From: Burkholderia sp. H160
GTDB taxonomy: Bacteria > Pseudomonadota > Gammaproteobacteria > Burkholderiales > Burkholderiaceae
DNA: 33,056 nucleotides
Reading direction: 5' to 3'
Assembly (NCBI GenBank): GCA_000173575.1
Contig: ABYL01000078.1
Span: 1-33,056, forward strand
Part shown: positions 17,128 to 25,420 of the stretch, piece after piece
How the letters are laid out: every line of letters starts with the position of its first letter
Position numbering within the stretch: the stretch's first letter is position 1
The notes under the pieces: model-generated
The model's database searches: none
Seen by the model: the letters and a program-made list of their open reading frames with translations, nothing else
Told to the model about the DNA's origin: nothing
Position numbers and translations under genes: made by a program

Positions 17128-18411
17128 TCAACCGACTTCTACTCGGTTCCGCCCATTGTCCTTGGCGCGATACAGCGCTAGGTCCGCGCGCTTGACGATG
17201 GCGCCGACGTCATTCTCACGAGGCTGGCGCTCGGTCACGCCGATGCTGACCGTAAACGGAATCGGCTTGCCGAGCCGCCAGATATGCTCGAAGTTCTGTT
17301 GCTCGATCGTCAGGCGCAAGTCGTCGGCGATGCTTGTTGCCTGTTCGATATCGAGGCCCGGCAGCGCGGCGACGAACTCCTCGCCTCCCCAGCGGGCAAA
17401 GACGCCGATGCGCCGATCGGCGTTCATCACGACCTTGGCGAGGACGCGCAGCACTTCATCGCCAGTGTCGTGTCCGTAACTGTCGTTGATCTTTTTGAAG
17501 TAATCGATATCGAGGATAAATATCGAAAGCTTGCTGTCAGTCCCGAGAAGGTTCTCGACCGTGTCCGCAAATTCCCTGCGGTTGGGCAGGCCGGTCAACT
17601 CGTCGGTCACCGCCTGCTTCTGAAGCAGGTCCATCAATTGAACACGATCAGCGATATCGCGAATCACAGCGGTGAATTCGATCAGCCCGCCCACGTTGAT
17701 TTTCGAAATCGCGATCTCGACGGGCAGCAGCGAGCCGTCGCGATGCAGTCCGTAGACACGGTTGCGCTCGTCCATTTGCCGCGAGCGAACCGGCGAACGG
17801 GCGAACTGATGAACGTATTGCGAGTGATTGGCGCGGTAGCGCTCGGGCAGCAGTTCCGTAATGGAGCGGCCCACCATTTCCTCGGCCGAGTAGCCGAAAA
17901 GATTTTCGGCGGCGCGATTGAATAGCGTGATGCAGTGCTGCTGGTCGATCGTAATGATCGCGTCATAAGCGGCATCCACCACGGAGCGAAAACGCGAGGT
18001 GCTGACTTCCAGTTCATGCATCAACTGCATCTTTGCTGTGATCTCGAGACCGGTGACCAATATATAGAGCACGGAGGTCCCGCCTCCGTGTCTGAGCGGC
18101 TTCAACGACAAACGCCACCAGTGGGTGCCGTCCCTCAGGTCATAGGCCTGCTCGAGTTCCTGAGCAGCCGCTGATTCAAAACATTCGCTCAGCTTGTGAC
18201 GGAATTCGGTGCGCGCGTAATTAGGGATCAGAGTGTCGAACGACGCTGGAAACGACCTGATGGCGCTGCGCTTGCCGCCCGTCATCTGCAGGAAATTTTC
18301 GTTGCAGGCCCAAACCAGTAACTGCCCTGCCTCGTCGCGCCCGATCATCGCAACGCTCGCGGCCATTTCGTCGACGAACTCGCGCATCTCGGAGGACCGG
18401 GCATCAATCAT
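17128..18411 (-). CDS. PAS-PAS-GGDEF diguanylate cyclase
   Basis: A 427-residue cytoplasmic sensor enzyme predicted to make c-di-GMP. A first PAS-like domain covers about residues 10-125 and a second about 140-255 (FRSVVDAAYDAIITIDQQ and FNRAAENLFGYSAEEMVG). The GGDEF domain is about 265-425 with GLPNRR, metal-binding DIDYFKKIND, and RWGGEEF at about 340-346. The catalytic GGEEF is intact. The usual inhibitory site RxxD, five residues before GGEEF, reads RRIG, so product feedback inhibition is probably lost. No signal or membrane segment is visible. ATG 18411 is chosen because GGAGG precedes it; the frame could extend five codons to a TTG. It lies 54 bp after galU and upstream of bcsB, so it is the likely dedicated c-di-GMP source for BcsA and BcsE. 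Confidence 0.92.
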   Translation of the reverse strand: MIDARSSEMREFVDEMAASVAMIGRDEAGQLLVWACNENFLQMTGGKRSAIRSFPASFDTLIPNYARTEFRHKLSECFESAAAQELEQAYDLRDGTHWWRLSLKPLRHGGGTSVLYILVTGLEITAKMQLMHELEVSTSRFRSVVDAAYDAIITIDQQHCITLFNRAAENLFGYSAEEMVGRSITELLPERYRANHSQYVHQFARSPVRSRQMDERNRVYGLHRDGSLLPVEIAISKINVGGLIEFTAVIRDIADRVQLMDLLQKQAVTDELTGLPNRREFADTVENLLGTDSKLSIFILDIDYFKKINDSYGHDTGDEVLRVLAKVVMNADRRIGVFARWGGEEFVAALPGLDIEQATSIADDLRLTIEQQNFEHIWRLGKPIPFTVSIGVTERQPRENDVGAIVKRADLALYRAKDNGRNRVEVG

Positions 18412-18465
18412 GCAACCTCCGGACAATGATTAAATTGCTCCCGAACCGCGTGCGGGCGCCATTGA

Positions 18466-19410
18466 CTAGTGCACTCGAGCGGGAAGGAGAACATCTGGCT
18501 CACCCAGCAATTGAACTGGCACAGCATCCTCTGGCAGTGTTGCGTGGACACGATCGCGCAGCCACGCATCGAAGGCGTCATGCAGTTCTGTATGTTGCAG
18601 GGCGAAGTCGACCGTTGCCTGGACATAACCCAGCTTGGTGCCGCAGTCGTACCGCTTGCCGACAAACTCGTACGCGAGTACCTGTTCGTCCCTGAGCATC
18701 GAATGGATGGCCGGGGTCAATTGAATCTCGCCATTCGCGACGGGCTTTATAGCGCGGAGATGTTCGAAGATGGCTGGCATTAGTACATAGCGGCCTGCAA
18801 CCCCGAAGCTCGATGGCGCCGCTTCCGGAGAAGGTTTTTCTACGATCTTGCTGACGCTAATAACACGCTCATCCCAATGACGGCCGTCGATTACGCCATG
18901 ACTCGATGCGTCACGGGAATCGAATTCCTCGACCGCAACAACTGATAAGTCGTAATGGCCAAAGATGTGCACCATTTGCGCGAGGACGGGAGGATAGCCC
19001 TGGAGTAGGTCGTCAGCAAGGACCACGGCAAATGGCTCGTCGCCGATGAGCTTTTCCGCACAGAGAACGGCGTGACCGAGCCCAAGAGGTTCTGCCTGCC
19101 GGACATAAATGCATTCGACCTCTGGTGGCTTGATGCTCCGCACGAGGTCAACGAGGCCGTGCTCGCCGCGGGCTCTGAGCACGTGTTCGACCTCGTAGGA
19201 TGTGTCGAAGTGGTCTTCAATGACACGTTTGCCGCGGCCGGTGACGAATATCAGTTCAGTGATTCCCGCGGCTATCGCTTCTTCAACGGCATACTGAATA
19301 AGAGGTTTGTCAATAATCGGCAGCATTTCCTTGGGACTCGCCTTAGTGGCGGGAAGAAAACGCATATCGATTCCCGCGACCGGAAATACGGCCTTATGGA
19401 CCGCGAGCAT
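18466..19410 (-). CDS. galU: UTP-glucose-1-phosphate uridylyltransferase GalU (diverged)
   Basis: GalU makes UDP-glucose, the BcsA substrate, from UTP and glucose-1-phosphate. The 314-residue protein has the family architecture: VFPVAG near the N-terminus, RFLPATKASPKEMLP, the VTGRGKRVIEDHFD segment, GLGHAVLCAEKL, LADDLL (metal-binding Asp), KIVEKP, GVAGRYVL, and KRYDCGTKLGY. One departure is striking: the nucleotide-binding signature normally reading GLGTR is GIDMR here, changing the second glycine and the threonine. Also, GGEFQLTDA-type sequence reads NGEIQLTPA. It may be a diverged second GalU or an impaired one. ATG 19410 was chosen for the GAGGT site upstream and the normal N-terminus. 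It opens the cellulose cluster and directly precedes the cyclase gene. Integrase and IS66 remnants lie immediately upstream. Confidence 0.92.
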   Translation of the reverse strand: MLAVHKAVFPVAGIDMRFLPATKASPKEMLPIIDKPLIQYAVEEAIAAGITELIFVTGRGKRVIEDHFDTSYEVEHVLRARGEHGLVDLVRSIKPPEVECIYVRQAEPLGLGHAVLCAEKLIGDEPFAVVLADDLLQGYPPVLAQMVHIFGHYDLSVVAVEEFDSRDASSHGVIDGRHWDERVISVSKIVEKPSPEAAPSSFGVAGRYVLMPAIFEHLRAIKPVANGEIQLTPAIHSMLRDEQVLAYEFVGKRYDCGTKLGYVQATVDFALQHTELHDAFDAWLRDRVHATLPEDAVPVQLLGEPDVLLPARVH

Positions 19411-19527
19411 GATGACCTCGGCTGCAGAGCAGGGCGACAACCCTCAGAGTAGGTCTGGATCCGATTTTTGTGAAGAATTATTACTATGCTTTAACAGGGG
19501 CAGTTCAGTCGCGGTATTCCCCTATAG

Positions 19528-19640
19528 CTTGCCGCGAAAGCCTCCCCGACCTGCCGCGCCTCATCACTGTGCAGGTAGATCGAGGTGGGCGAGACCGATG
19601 CGTGGAGCATGTTGTCCCTCACCGTCGTCAGTCCGGCGCC
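19528..19640 (-). pseudogene. Tyrosine recombinase (phage-type integrase) C-terminal remnant
   Basis: A minus-strand frame (19745-19491) contains GLTTVRDNMLHASVSPTSIYLHSDEARQ. This is laid out like the C-terminal catalytic end of a tyrosine recombinase, where the segment normally reads roughly LGHAS..TT.IYLH and carries the catalytic His and Tyr. Both the H of LHAS and the Y of SIYLH are present. Nothing upstream in that frame resembles the rest of an integrase, so only the last roughly 40 residues survive. It lies between galU and the IS66 remnant and marks an old integration or rearrangement point. The similarity is recognised by motif only. Confidence 0.6.
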
Positions 19641-19734
19641 GCGACCCAGCGCGCATGTCGCACGCGTGGGACGCATCCAGCGCGGACCGGCGCGCCGAAG
19701 CTTATCGGTCTGAGGCGGATTATCAGTAGGCGGT

Positions 19735-20843
19735 CTATTGACCACGCCCCCCAGAGGTTAGGGTGGCCAGCAGCGCCCTGGGCATGAGTGCCGCATAGTC
19801 GTCAGCGGTTGCAGCGAGGGGCAACTTCTCGAACAGCGAGGCGAGATAGCGGTATGGATCGGTGCCATTCGCCTTGCAGGTCTCGACCTGTGAGTGGCGC
19901 TGGCCTGTGCGCCGGCAACGGTGTCGGCGAACAGCCATCCCTTCCTTCCGACGACGAAGGGACTAATGGCGTTTTCACAGTTGTTCGATATGGGCCAGTT
20001 ACCGTTCTCGACGTAGCGGACCAGCTTGGACCACTGACCACGCAAGTACTGGAGAGCCTTGCCAAGCAAACTCGACGGCACGACCGTCGGTAGCTGCTCG
20101 ACCATCATGCGCGCGATGATAGCGAGCACGCGACTGCTGTATCGAGCACGCAGCCGCTGCCGACGTTCCCCTGCCCACTTCGGGCTGCGTGCCTCGACAG
20201 CGAACAGCTTTCCAATCAACCCGATGAACCGCGTGGCCAGCGGGTCTGGTGTGCGCGCTGCCTTCGGCACGGTCTCTTCCGCCTTGATGAAGCCGCGGCC
20301 TACATGCGACCAGCATCCGAGATGTACGAGCTGGTGATCATGAGCGATGCGGTTGTACAGCTCGTAACCGTCGCTCATCAGCACGCCGCCCGGCTTCGTG
20401 CCCGCATAGATTCGCTGTGCATGCTGCGCACCGGGCCCCGGCGAGTACGAGAACATTCGAAAGGGCGGTCCAGAGCCGTTCACGTGTGCCCACCGGTAGC
20501 TCTTCGATTGAGGTCGTCGTCCCACCTCCTTCAGCACCTGGAAGGTCGTCGCGTCACCGTAGATGAGTTCCGAGTCGAGCAGCACATCGCCCATCAGGTT
20601 TATCACGGGCCGCGTGGCCAGTCCAACGCGAACAACGCTCGCGGCCAGAGTGTTCGATGAGATGTCGCCGCCGAAGCGGCGCGGCAGGGTTGCCTGTCGG
20701 TACGGTGGCATGCCGTACCGGTACTTTCCGGTGACGCTCAATTGACGCGCGCAGCCGCCGCCATTCGGTATTTGTAATGCGCCCTGTTGCGGCCGTCGAT
20801 GCCACGACGATCCTCTACTTATCACGGCCTTCGTCGGTGGCAA
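19735..20843 (-). mobile_element. IS66-family transposase remnant (TnpC-like), broken
   Basis: The frame down to 19758 encodes much of an IS66-type transposase: LLDSELIYGDATTFQVLKE, the DDE-region LMSDGYELYN, HLGCWSHVGRGF, and GNWPISNNCENAISPFVVGRKGW. Two defects are visible. The N-terminal part (zinc-finger and leucine-rich regions) is missing, with an unrelated start before about 20735. Near 19894 a small deletion, about 7 nt if the usual ASANLYS is assumed, shifts the frame: the true C-terminus, VETCKANGTDPYRYLASLF to LATLTSGGRG, is read in the next frame and ends at 19735. The companion genes tnpA and tnpB are not present. This is a dead element. The left terminal repeat may lie just beyond 19735, but no matching right-end copy was found. 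Confidence 0.88.
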
Positions 20844-21454
20844 GATTTCCCGCCGGAGGTTCCACGGTCAGAAAGCGACTCGTGGAAACGTCATCGCCAG
20901 CGTGGACCGGTTTCGCGGAAACCGACACCTTGCTTCCGAGCGGTAGCACGACGCCCCTGGCATCGTCAAAATCAGCGCCGGGAGCGACACGTCGCCTTCT
21001 TTCGGGAGAAGATTTATTTCCTTTACTAGATCGCGCGTGTCCGAATTGTCGTCGGGATTAACGACGCTACTGGCCGCCAACCGTCTGGACCACCCAGCAC
21101 TCATATTACGGCCTGTCGCTACCGCAGAAACTCGTAACGTTCGATGTCAGCGCATATGCAAACAGCCGGCACAACATACTGCGGGCAGTCGTGAGTCGCT
21201 GCCAAATGTCTCAAGCAGATCGACATGAGTCAAAACGCATCGGGCAGCACGCGGCCATCTACGGCCATCGCCTGCGTGCGCCTGACGACGTTCGGACGTC
21301 GAGTCGCATCGCTCTCGCCACGATGCACGCGGGCCCGTCCGGCACATCATGGCCGGCCCGATATCCAAGCCTATCGGCTTTCGGGTCCCGACGAGAATGC
21401 ACGCTGCTTATCAGCGGCGCTCACAGAGCTGCATGTTCCCTGCATAGGGAATGT
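20844..21454. other. Gene-free stretch between IS66 remnant and transporter gene
   Basis: About 610 bp with no convincing gene. The short frames on both strands show no domain. A small inverted repeat (21436-21441 with 21446-21451, 4-nt loop) lies just past the transporter stop on the minus strand and could be part of its 3' end, but it lacks a T-run. Expected upstream IS66 genes (tnpA, tnpB) are not recognisable here. The stretch is probably degraded insertion or island DNA. Confidence 0.4.
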
Positions 21455-22468
21455 CTAGGTACTCAAGGTGCGCAATTCGCCAGAGAGCAACCCCTTCACA
21501 GTCCTCAGGAAGATACCAAGAATAGCAAGGCTGGCGATACAAAGTAGAAGCATGGCGATGCTGCTGGTTATGCGACCGGGCCTCTCACTTGCAACCCTGA
21601 GAGAGCAGATCGCCGACGCTGAGAGAGGGAAGCTGACAGCCCACCATGCGAGACGAAAGGGACAGCAGGCTGCAAGATAGCGCATTTGTCCGAAGAGAAC
21701 CGCGAGGAAAAACAAAGTCAGCATGTAGAGTGCTTCTGCGAACAGGTCATGGTTACCGGTCACCGTGATGTAGGCCGAGTAGCCGACGGCAAAGGGCGCA
21801 ACGAGAATCATCAATGTCGGTCGCAAGCCGTCCGGCATTGGCTCCTCGAACAACAATCGCGCAAAGATCAGCGTCAAGATTGGCACCGCGAAGAATAGCC
21901 CAACCACGAGTGCGAAAACGCCGAGTCCCGAACTGGCTGGTAGACCGAGCGCGGGCATCGCCAATGGCAGGTCGAGCATGCCAACAACCGGAATGATCCA
22001 CACAGGAGTGGCGTGGGGCAACTGCTGGCGGCGACTTATCCATCGGCTGACGATGAGCCACGCTAAAAACACCATGCCGACGGCACCCACTACCCACATG
22101 CCGAACGCGAGTGCATGGCTTACACGTACCAAAACGATTGGCAGCAGCAGAAGACTGATTGCTACCGTTCCGAACAGACAGCCGGCAATCGGATGCCCAA
22201 ACTCCGTCTTCACCGCGTGCCAGGCAGTCAGGCATTTCCAACCATATCCAAGAACCAGCGAAACGAAGACCGCTACGGCGACAGCTCCGATGCCATCAGC
22301 GATCGAGCCCGGCACGCCATACATCTGCGAAGCAGCGCGCCAGGCAACAGCGAGCCCAACCAGCCCCATGACCGATCCAAATAGTCCGATCGGCAGGTAG
22401 TCGAACGCCTGTCCAGTCTGGGACGGACGACTTGCGAGCATCTGCATTTCGTGGTCGTTGGTACTCAT
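21455..22468 (-). CDS. TDT/SLAC1-type membrane transporter (TehA-like)
   Basis: A 337-residue integral membrane protein with about ten hydrophobic segments and few charged residues. It begins with a short polar N-terminus and then FDYLPIGLFGSVMGLVGLAVAW, which fits the first helix of the tellurite-resistance/dicarboxylate transporter (TDT) superfamily. That superfamily includes TehA and SLAC1-type anion channels. PVWIIPVVGMLDLPLAMP and FARLLFEEPMPDGLRPTLMI match internal family segments. The likely role is anion or weak-acid export, but the substrate is not predictable. ATG 22468 is chosen because GGAG lies 6 nt upstream and the membrane protein begins soon after; the 54 codons further upstream look non-coding. 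It stands alone, about 180 bp after the hydrolase gene on the same strand, so they may share a transcript. Confidence 0.82.
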   Translation of the reverse strand: MSTNDHEMQMLASRPSQTGQAFDYLPIGLFGSVMGLVGLAVAWRAASQMYGVPGSIADGIGAVAVAVFVSLVLGYGWKCLTAWHAVKTEFGHPIAGCLFGTVAISLLLLPIVLVRVSHALAFGMWVVGAVGMVFLAWLIVSRWISRRQQLPHATPVWIIPVVGMLDLPLAMPALGLPASSGLGVFALVVGLFFAVPILTLIFARLLFEEPMPDGLRPTLMILVAPFAVGYSAYITVTGNHDLFAEALYMLTLFFLAVLFGQMRYLAACCPFRLAWWAVSFPLSASAICSLRVASERPGRITSSIAMLLLCIASLAILGIFLRTVKGLLSGELRTLST

Positions 22469-22646
22469 CCGAGCTCCAGTCAGTGAGCGACTCTGGCAGA
22501 ACTGATCAACGTATGGAAACTTTCTCTTACGATGTCGATACGTGCGCAGGAACCTGGCATCAGGCCGCGATGCGCGCCAGAAACCGGAATTGTGGGTTAT
22601 GCCATACGCATCGTGTAGAGGGACGCCCAAATCGGCGCGGTAGCAA

Positions 22647-23300
22647 CTATGCTTGCGTCATGGCTTTCACGACGTCCTGAGTCGTGACGACAGCGTGTGC
22701 GAGAAACGCATAGTTGACAAGTGCGGCCTTATAACCGTCGCCCCACGTCGGATGGCGCGGCCCGGCCGTGGCGTCGGCGACGACGGTCACTTCGAAACCC
22801 TGCTCGATCAGATCGCGTAGATGAGCTTCGACACACATATTAGCTAGCATGCCGCCAAGCACGACTTTCTGCACATTGCGCTTGCGAAGTTGCAGCGTTA
22901 GATCGTTGGTCTGTGGACCGAAAACCTTATGTGGGCTCACAACAATAGTTTCGCCATCGTCAATGAACGGCTTGAATTCCTCCAGCCAGTCGGCCCCCGA
23001 CTTCTGAAACCCGCTCAGGTTCAGCGCGCCCGTTCGCGCGAACGTCCCCGTTTGAAACTCACCCGCCTCAAGCGGGCCATTGAATTGCCACCGAGTGTCG
23101 CTTGGGTAAAAATAGTGCGGGGAGATGAAAACAGCGAACTTCCCGGCTTTCGCTGCCCTGAAGATTGACAGCATATTTTCGACGGTCTTATTTTCAGTCA
23201 CGCTTGCGCCAAGAACGCCCCAATTCTTCCCGTTTGGGCTGAGTACGTCGTTCTGGGGATCAGTGAATACTACCGCAGTATCGGCTGGATCGTATTTCAT
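22647..23300 (-). CDS. Isochorismatase-family cysteine hydrolase
   Basis: A 217-residue alpha/beta hydrolase of the isochorismatase/nicotinamidase superfamily. The catalytic triad is visible: Asp in VVFTDPQND near residue 14, Lys in SPHKVFG near residue 124, and the nucleophilic Cys in GMLANMCVEAH near residue 156, preceded by the usual cis-peptide region GG. Members cleave isochorismate, N-carbamoyl compounds or nicotinamide; the exact substrate cannot be assigned. The length is typical. The ATG has AGGA about 9 nt upstream. The gene ends about 180 bp before the transporter gene on the same strand. No pathway partners sit next to it, so the function remains general. Confidence 0.88.
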   Translation of the reverse strand: MKYDPADTAVVFTDPQNDVLSPNGKNWGVLGASVTENKTVENMLSIFRAAKAGKFAVFISPHYFYPSDTRWQFNGPLEAGEFQTGTFARTGALNLSGFQKSGADWLEEFKPFIDDGETIVVSPHKVFGPQTNDLTLQLRKRNVQKVVLGGMLANMCVEAHLRDLIEQGFEVTVVADATAGPRHPTWGDGYKAALVNYAFLAHAVVTTQDVVKAMTQA

Positions 23301-24339
23301 AATTCGCTTTCCTAAAAATGGAGTTGAGATGGCCGCCGAAACTTGCCCCGTTGATGCACCTTATTCGCCGTTCATACGCCTCGGGATCGCCATAACGATT
23401 ATCTGGAAGATGACATAACGAACAGCCACGCCAAAACGAAGACAACAAGATGACAACACCGGGAGCGTTGAATTCTTCCGCAGCATGTCGGTCATTTCCC
23501 AGAATAGCCCTTTCAAGTCACCGATCGCGTGCGACCTCAGATCCCATATATTCCGCCAATCAGCGCGGCCGACGCCAACGTGATTCGATCATTGTAGTAA
23601 AGATTTTTGATGGGACGAACCGATGCCATGGGAATAATTGGTGGTTTGTACATTTTTTATTCCTCTACTGCGAACAGTCGTGTCACGGTGAAAAGAACGT
23701 GTCATACGTCGGAACGCACTGTGAGGTGTATGCATCGTGGGGCCAGCGGTGCAGGTACCGGCAAGGATATTGCTAATAGTGCAAGACATCGTTCCTGAAT
23801 CGGTCGATTGCACTCAGCTCTAGGTATCGTCCAGAATTTGGGTGCTGTCTTTGAACGACGCAAATGGCGAGGCAAAGGCAGAACCGCATTTATAACGCAT
23901 CGGTGGTGGTTCCAGTGGCTCACTTTTTTACCGGTAGGGACAGCTTGCGCCGCGGTATCTGCGGCGGTTCTTGCCACGATAGCGGGCGTTGCAACGCCGC
24001 AGCCCCCAACGGCCCCTTTGGGTCGGTTTGGTGCATTCGCCGGCGCGACGGCGGCCGCGAGGAGCCCGCATCGCCAGCAGGCAGAACGCGGCCCAGGAGG
24101 CGCCGTTCAGATCGATGGTTGCTCGGACATTCAGATGTCTGCTACCTTACCTGCGACCGGCCATTCGATAGAAAGGGGCGAAGGGCTATTCGGCGGCCTT
24201 TGTCCGCTGACGCGGGTTGACTGCCTGACTTCTCCGGACTATTTCAATCTTGGAGTAAGGCCGGAAAAGGTCGGCTATCGGAGTGGAAATGACGTTCGAG
24301 CGTCGGTCAAAGCGCTCAACCGTACGACGGGACTGGCCG
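23301..24339. other. Gene-free stretch of about 1 kb
   Basis: No frame here shows a recognisable domain. AT content rises around 23590-23670, unlike the neighbouring coding DNA, which suggests a regulatory or foreign segment. A short plus-strand stretch around 23730-23780 encodes RGASGAGTGKDIANS, loosely like the glycine-rich loop of short-chain dehydrogenases, but nothing else of such an enzyme is visible. The promoter of the isochorismatase-like gene must lie near 23301-23400. Otherwise I see nothing here. Confidence 0.4.
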
Positions 24340-24723
24340 CTAGCCGATCCTCTCCCACACGAGCTTCAATCGCGTATCCCGGCCTAATACCTTGTTCTTC
24401 GGCGTGATGGCAATGCGCGTGGGACTCTCGAAATGTATGTGACGGATCTGCGGCTGAACCAGATCAGGATCGGATGCGCCGTCAACATTCGTGACAAGTT
24501 CCGTTCCATCAAAACTATACCTGCCACTGTAGGCAGCGAATACTCGCTGAATATCGGTGGGCAGTGAAGAGCTTCCATCAATCACAACCACTATCATCCG
24601 TTCGACCTCGAACATGAGGACGCCCATCGGGCATTTCCCCAACGGAGGCGACAGTTCTCGCCCCTCGTCATCGAAGGCAAATGCTTCGATCAACTTCCAC
24701 GTTGTTCCGGATAGAGATTGCAT
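24340..24723 (-). CDS. Lipocalin-like domain protein
   Basis: A 127-residue protein beginning SLSGTTWKLIEAF and containing PLGKCPMGVLMFEVERMIVVVI. It then has an AYSGRYSFDG segment, and its last strand is RLKLVWERIG. This is the pattern of the small bacterial lipocalin-like (Lipocalin_5-type) beta-barrel proteins, which open with a WxL motif. The central Y.G.YSFDG turn is also characteristic. No signal peptide is visible, so it is probably cytoplasmic. The ligand is unknown. The ATG has GAGG about 7 nt upstream. It lies alone between a gene-free stretch and the truncated DUF4148 gene. Confidence 0.78.
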   Translation of the reverse strand: MQSLSGTTWKLIEAFAFDDEGRELSPPLGKCPMGVLMFEVERMIVVVIDGSSSLPTDIQRVFAAYSGRYSFDGTELVTNVDGASDPDLVQPQIRHIHFESPTRIAITPKNKVLGRDTRLKLVWERIG

Positions 24724-24853
24724 CTGATGTCCTCAAGAACGTCCACGAATGTAAGTCGGAATTGAGCGGCCGGTTGTGGCCGTAAGTGGTGGCTTGACGG
24801 CGACAGAATCAGGGTGGGCGGTGACCTTCTCCAATCGAGAAAGCCCAGATCGA

Positions 24854-24994
24854 CTACCGCTGGCCGGCTTGCTGCAGCTGAGCGATCTCTGCTTGCACCT
24901 GCGCGCGCGTCAGCGCCCCCTCCGACTGCGCCAACGATGCAATTGGCACAGCAATGACGGCGACCGCGCAAACTGTGTGGACTGACGTCTTCAT
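24854..24994 (-). pseudogene. Truncated DUF4148-type small exported protein
   Basis: This 46-codon frame was found by reading the minus strand. It starts MKTSVHTVCAVAVIAVPIAS, a signal peptide ending LAQ. It continues EGALTRAQVQAEIAQLQQAG, the hallmark start of DUF4148 proteins common in Burkholderiaceae. The family normally goes on for another 40-60 residues with a YNPA...YP.. segment; here a TAG at 24854-24856 stops it after QQAGQR. The sequence beyond the stop does not resume the family in any frame that I can recognise. A GGGGTGG purine run precedes the ATG. It is probably a decayed gene, though a short secreted peptide could still be made. Confidence 0.72.
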
Positions 24995-25420
24995 AATGGC
25001 CCACCCCTTGGTTAGTTACTCCGGCTGACTCGCGCTTAGTTTTTCGCGGTCACCCGATCAAAGATTAGGCGAGCAACCATACAGTAGTCGTTCATTCATC
25101 GAATGTGGATATTGGCGAGGCGCTCGTGCGCGAGGATGCGCTCGCTCCGGCTGTCGAGTGTCCGCGAGGGGCGAGGTACAAGCTTGATACGGACTTCCCG
25201 TGTGGCCGCTTAGCCCATGGGAGCGGACGGCTGCCGGTCGAGGAGGCGAATGTCTCTTCAGGGTCGACAGTACGCATTCGTTGAACTCGGTAGCAATCAT
25301 TCGTCACCGCTCCTCGGTGAACGACCGGTTAGCAGCCTTAAACAGGCATGTCAGCGTCGATACACGAGCGTCAGCCTTGGCCGATCAGCCGCCGGCCGAC
25401 TTAAGTTTGGCAGCGGTGAC

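Noticed and set aside
19411-19500. Sigma-70 promoter upstream of galU (TTCACA, 17 bp, TACTCT)
   Set aside because: The -10 box matches the consensus at only three of six positions. Several equally weak pairs exist in this AT-richer stretch, so no specific promoter can be supported.
21436-21451. Terminator after the TDT-type transporter
   Set aside because: The stem is only 6 bp, with a 4-nt loop and no T-run on the minus strand, and it abuts the stop codon.
23690-23790. Possible short-chain dehydrogenase remnant (RGASGAGTGKDIANS)
   Set aside because: Only one glycine-rich loop-like stretch is seen, with no catalytic YxxxK or neighbouring strands in any frame. Chance similarity is as likely.
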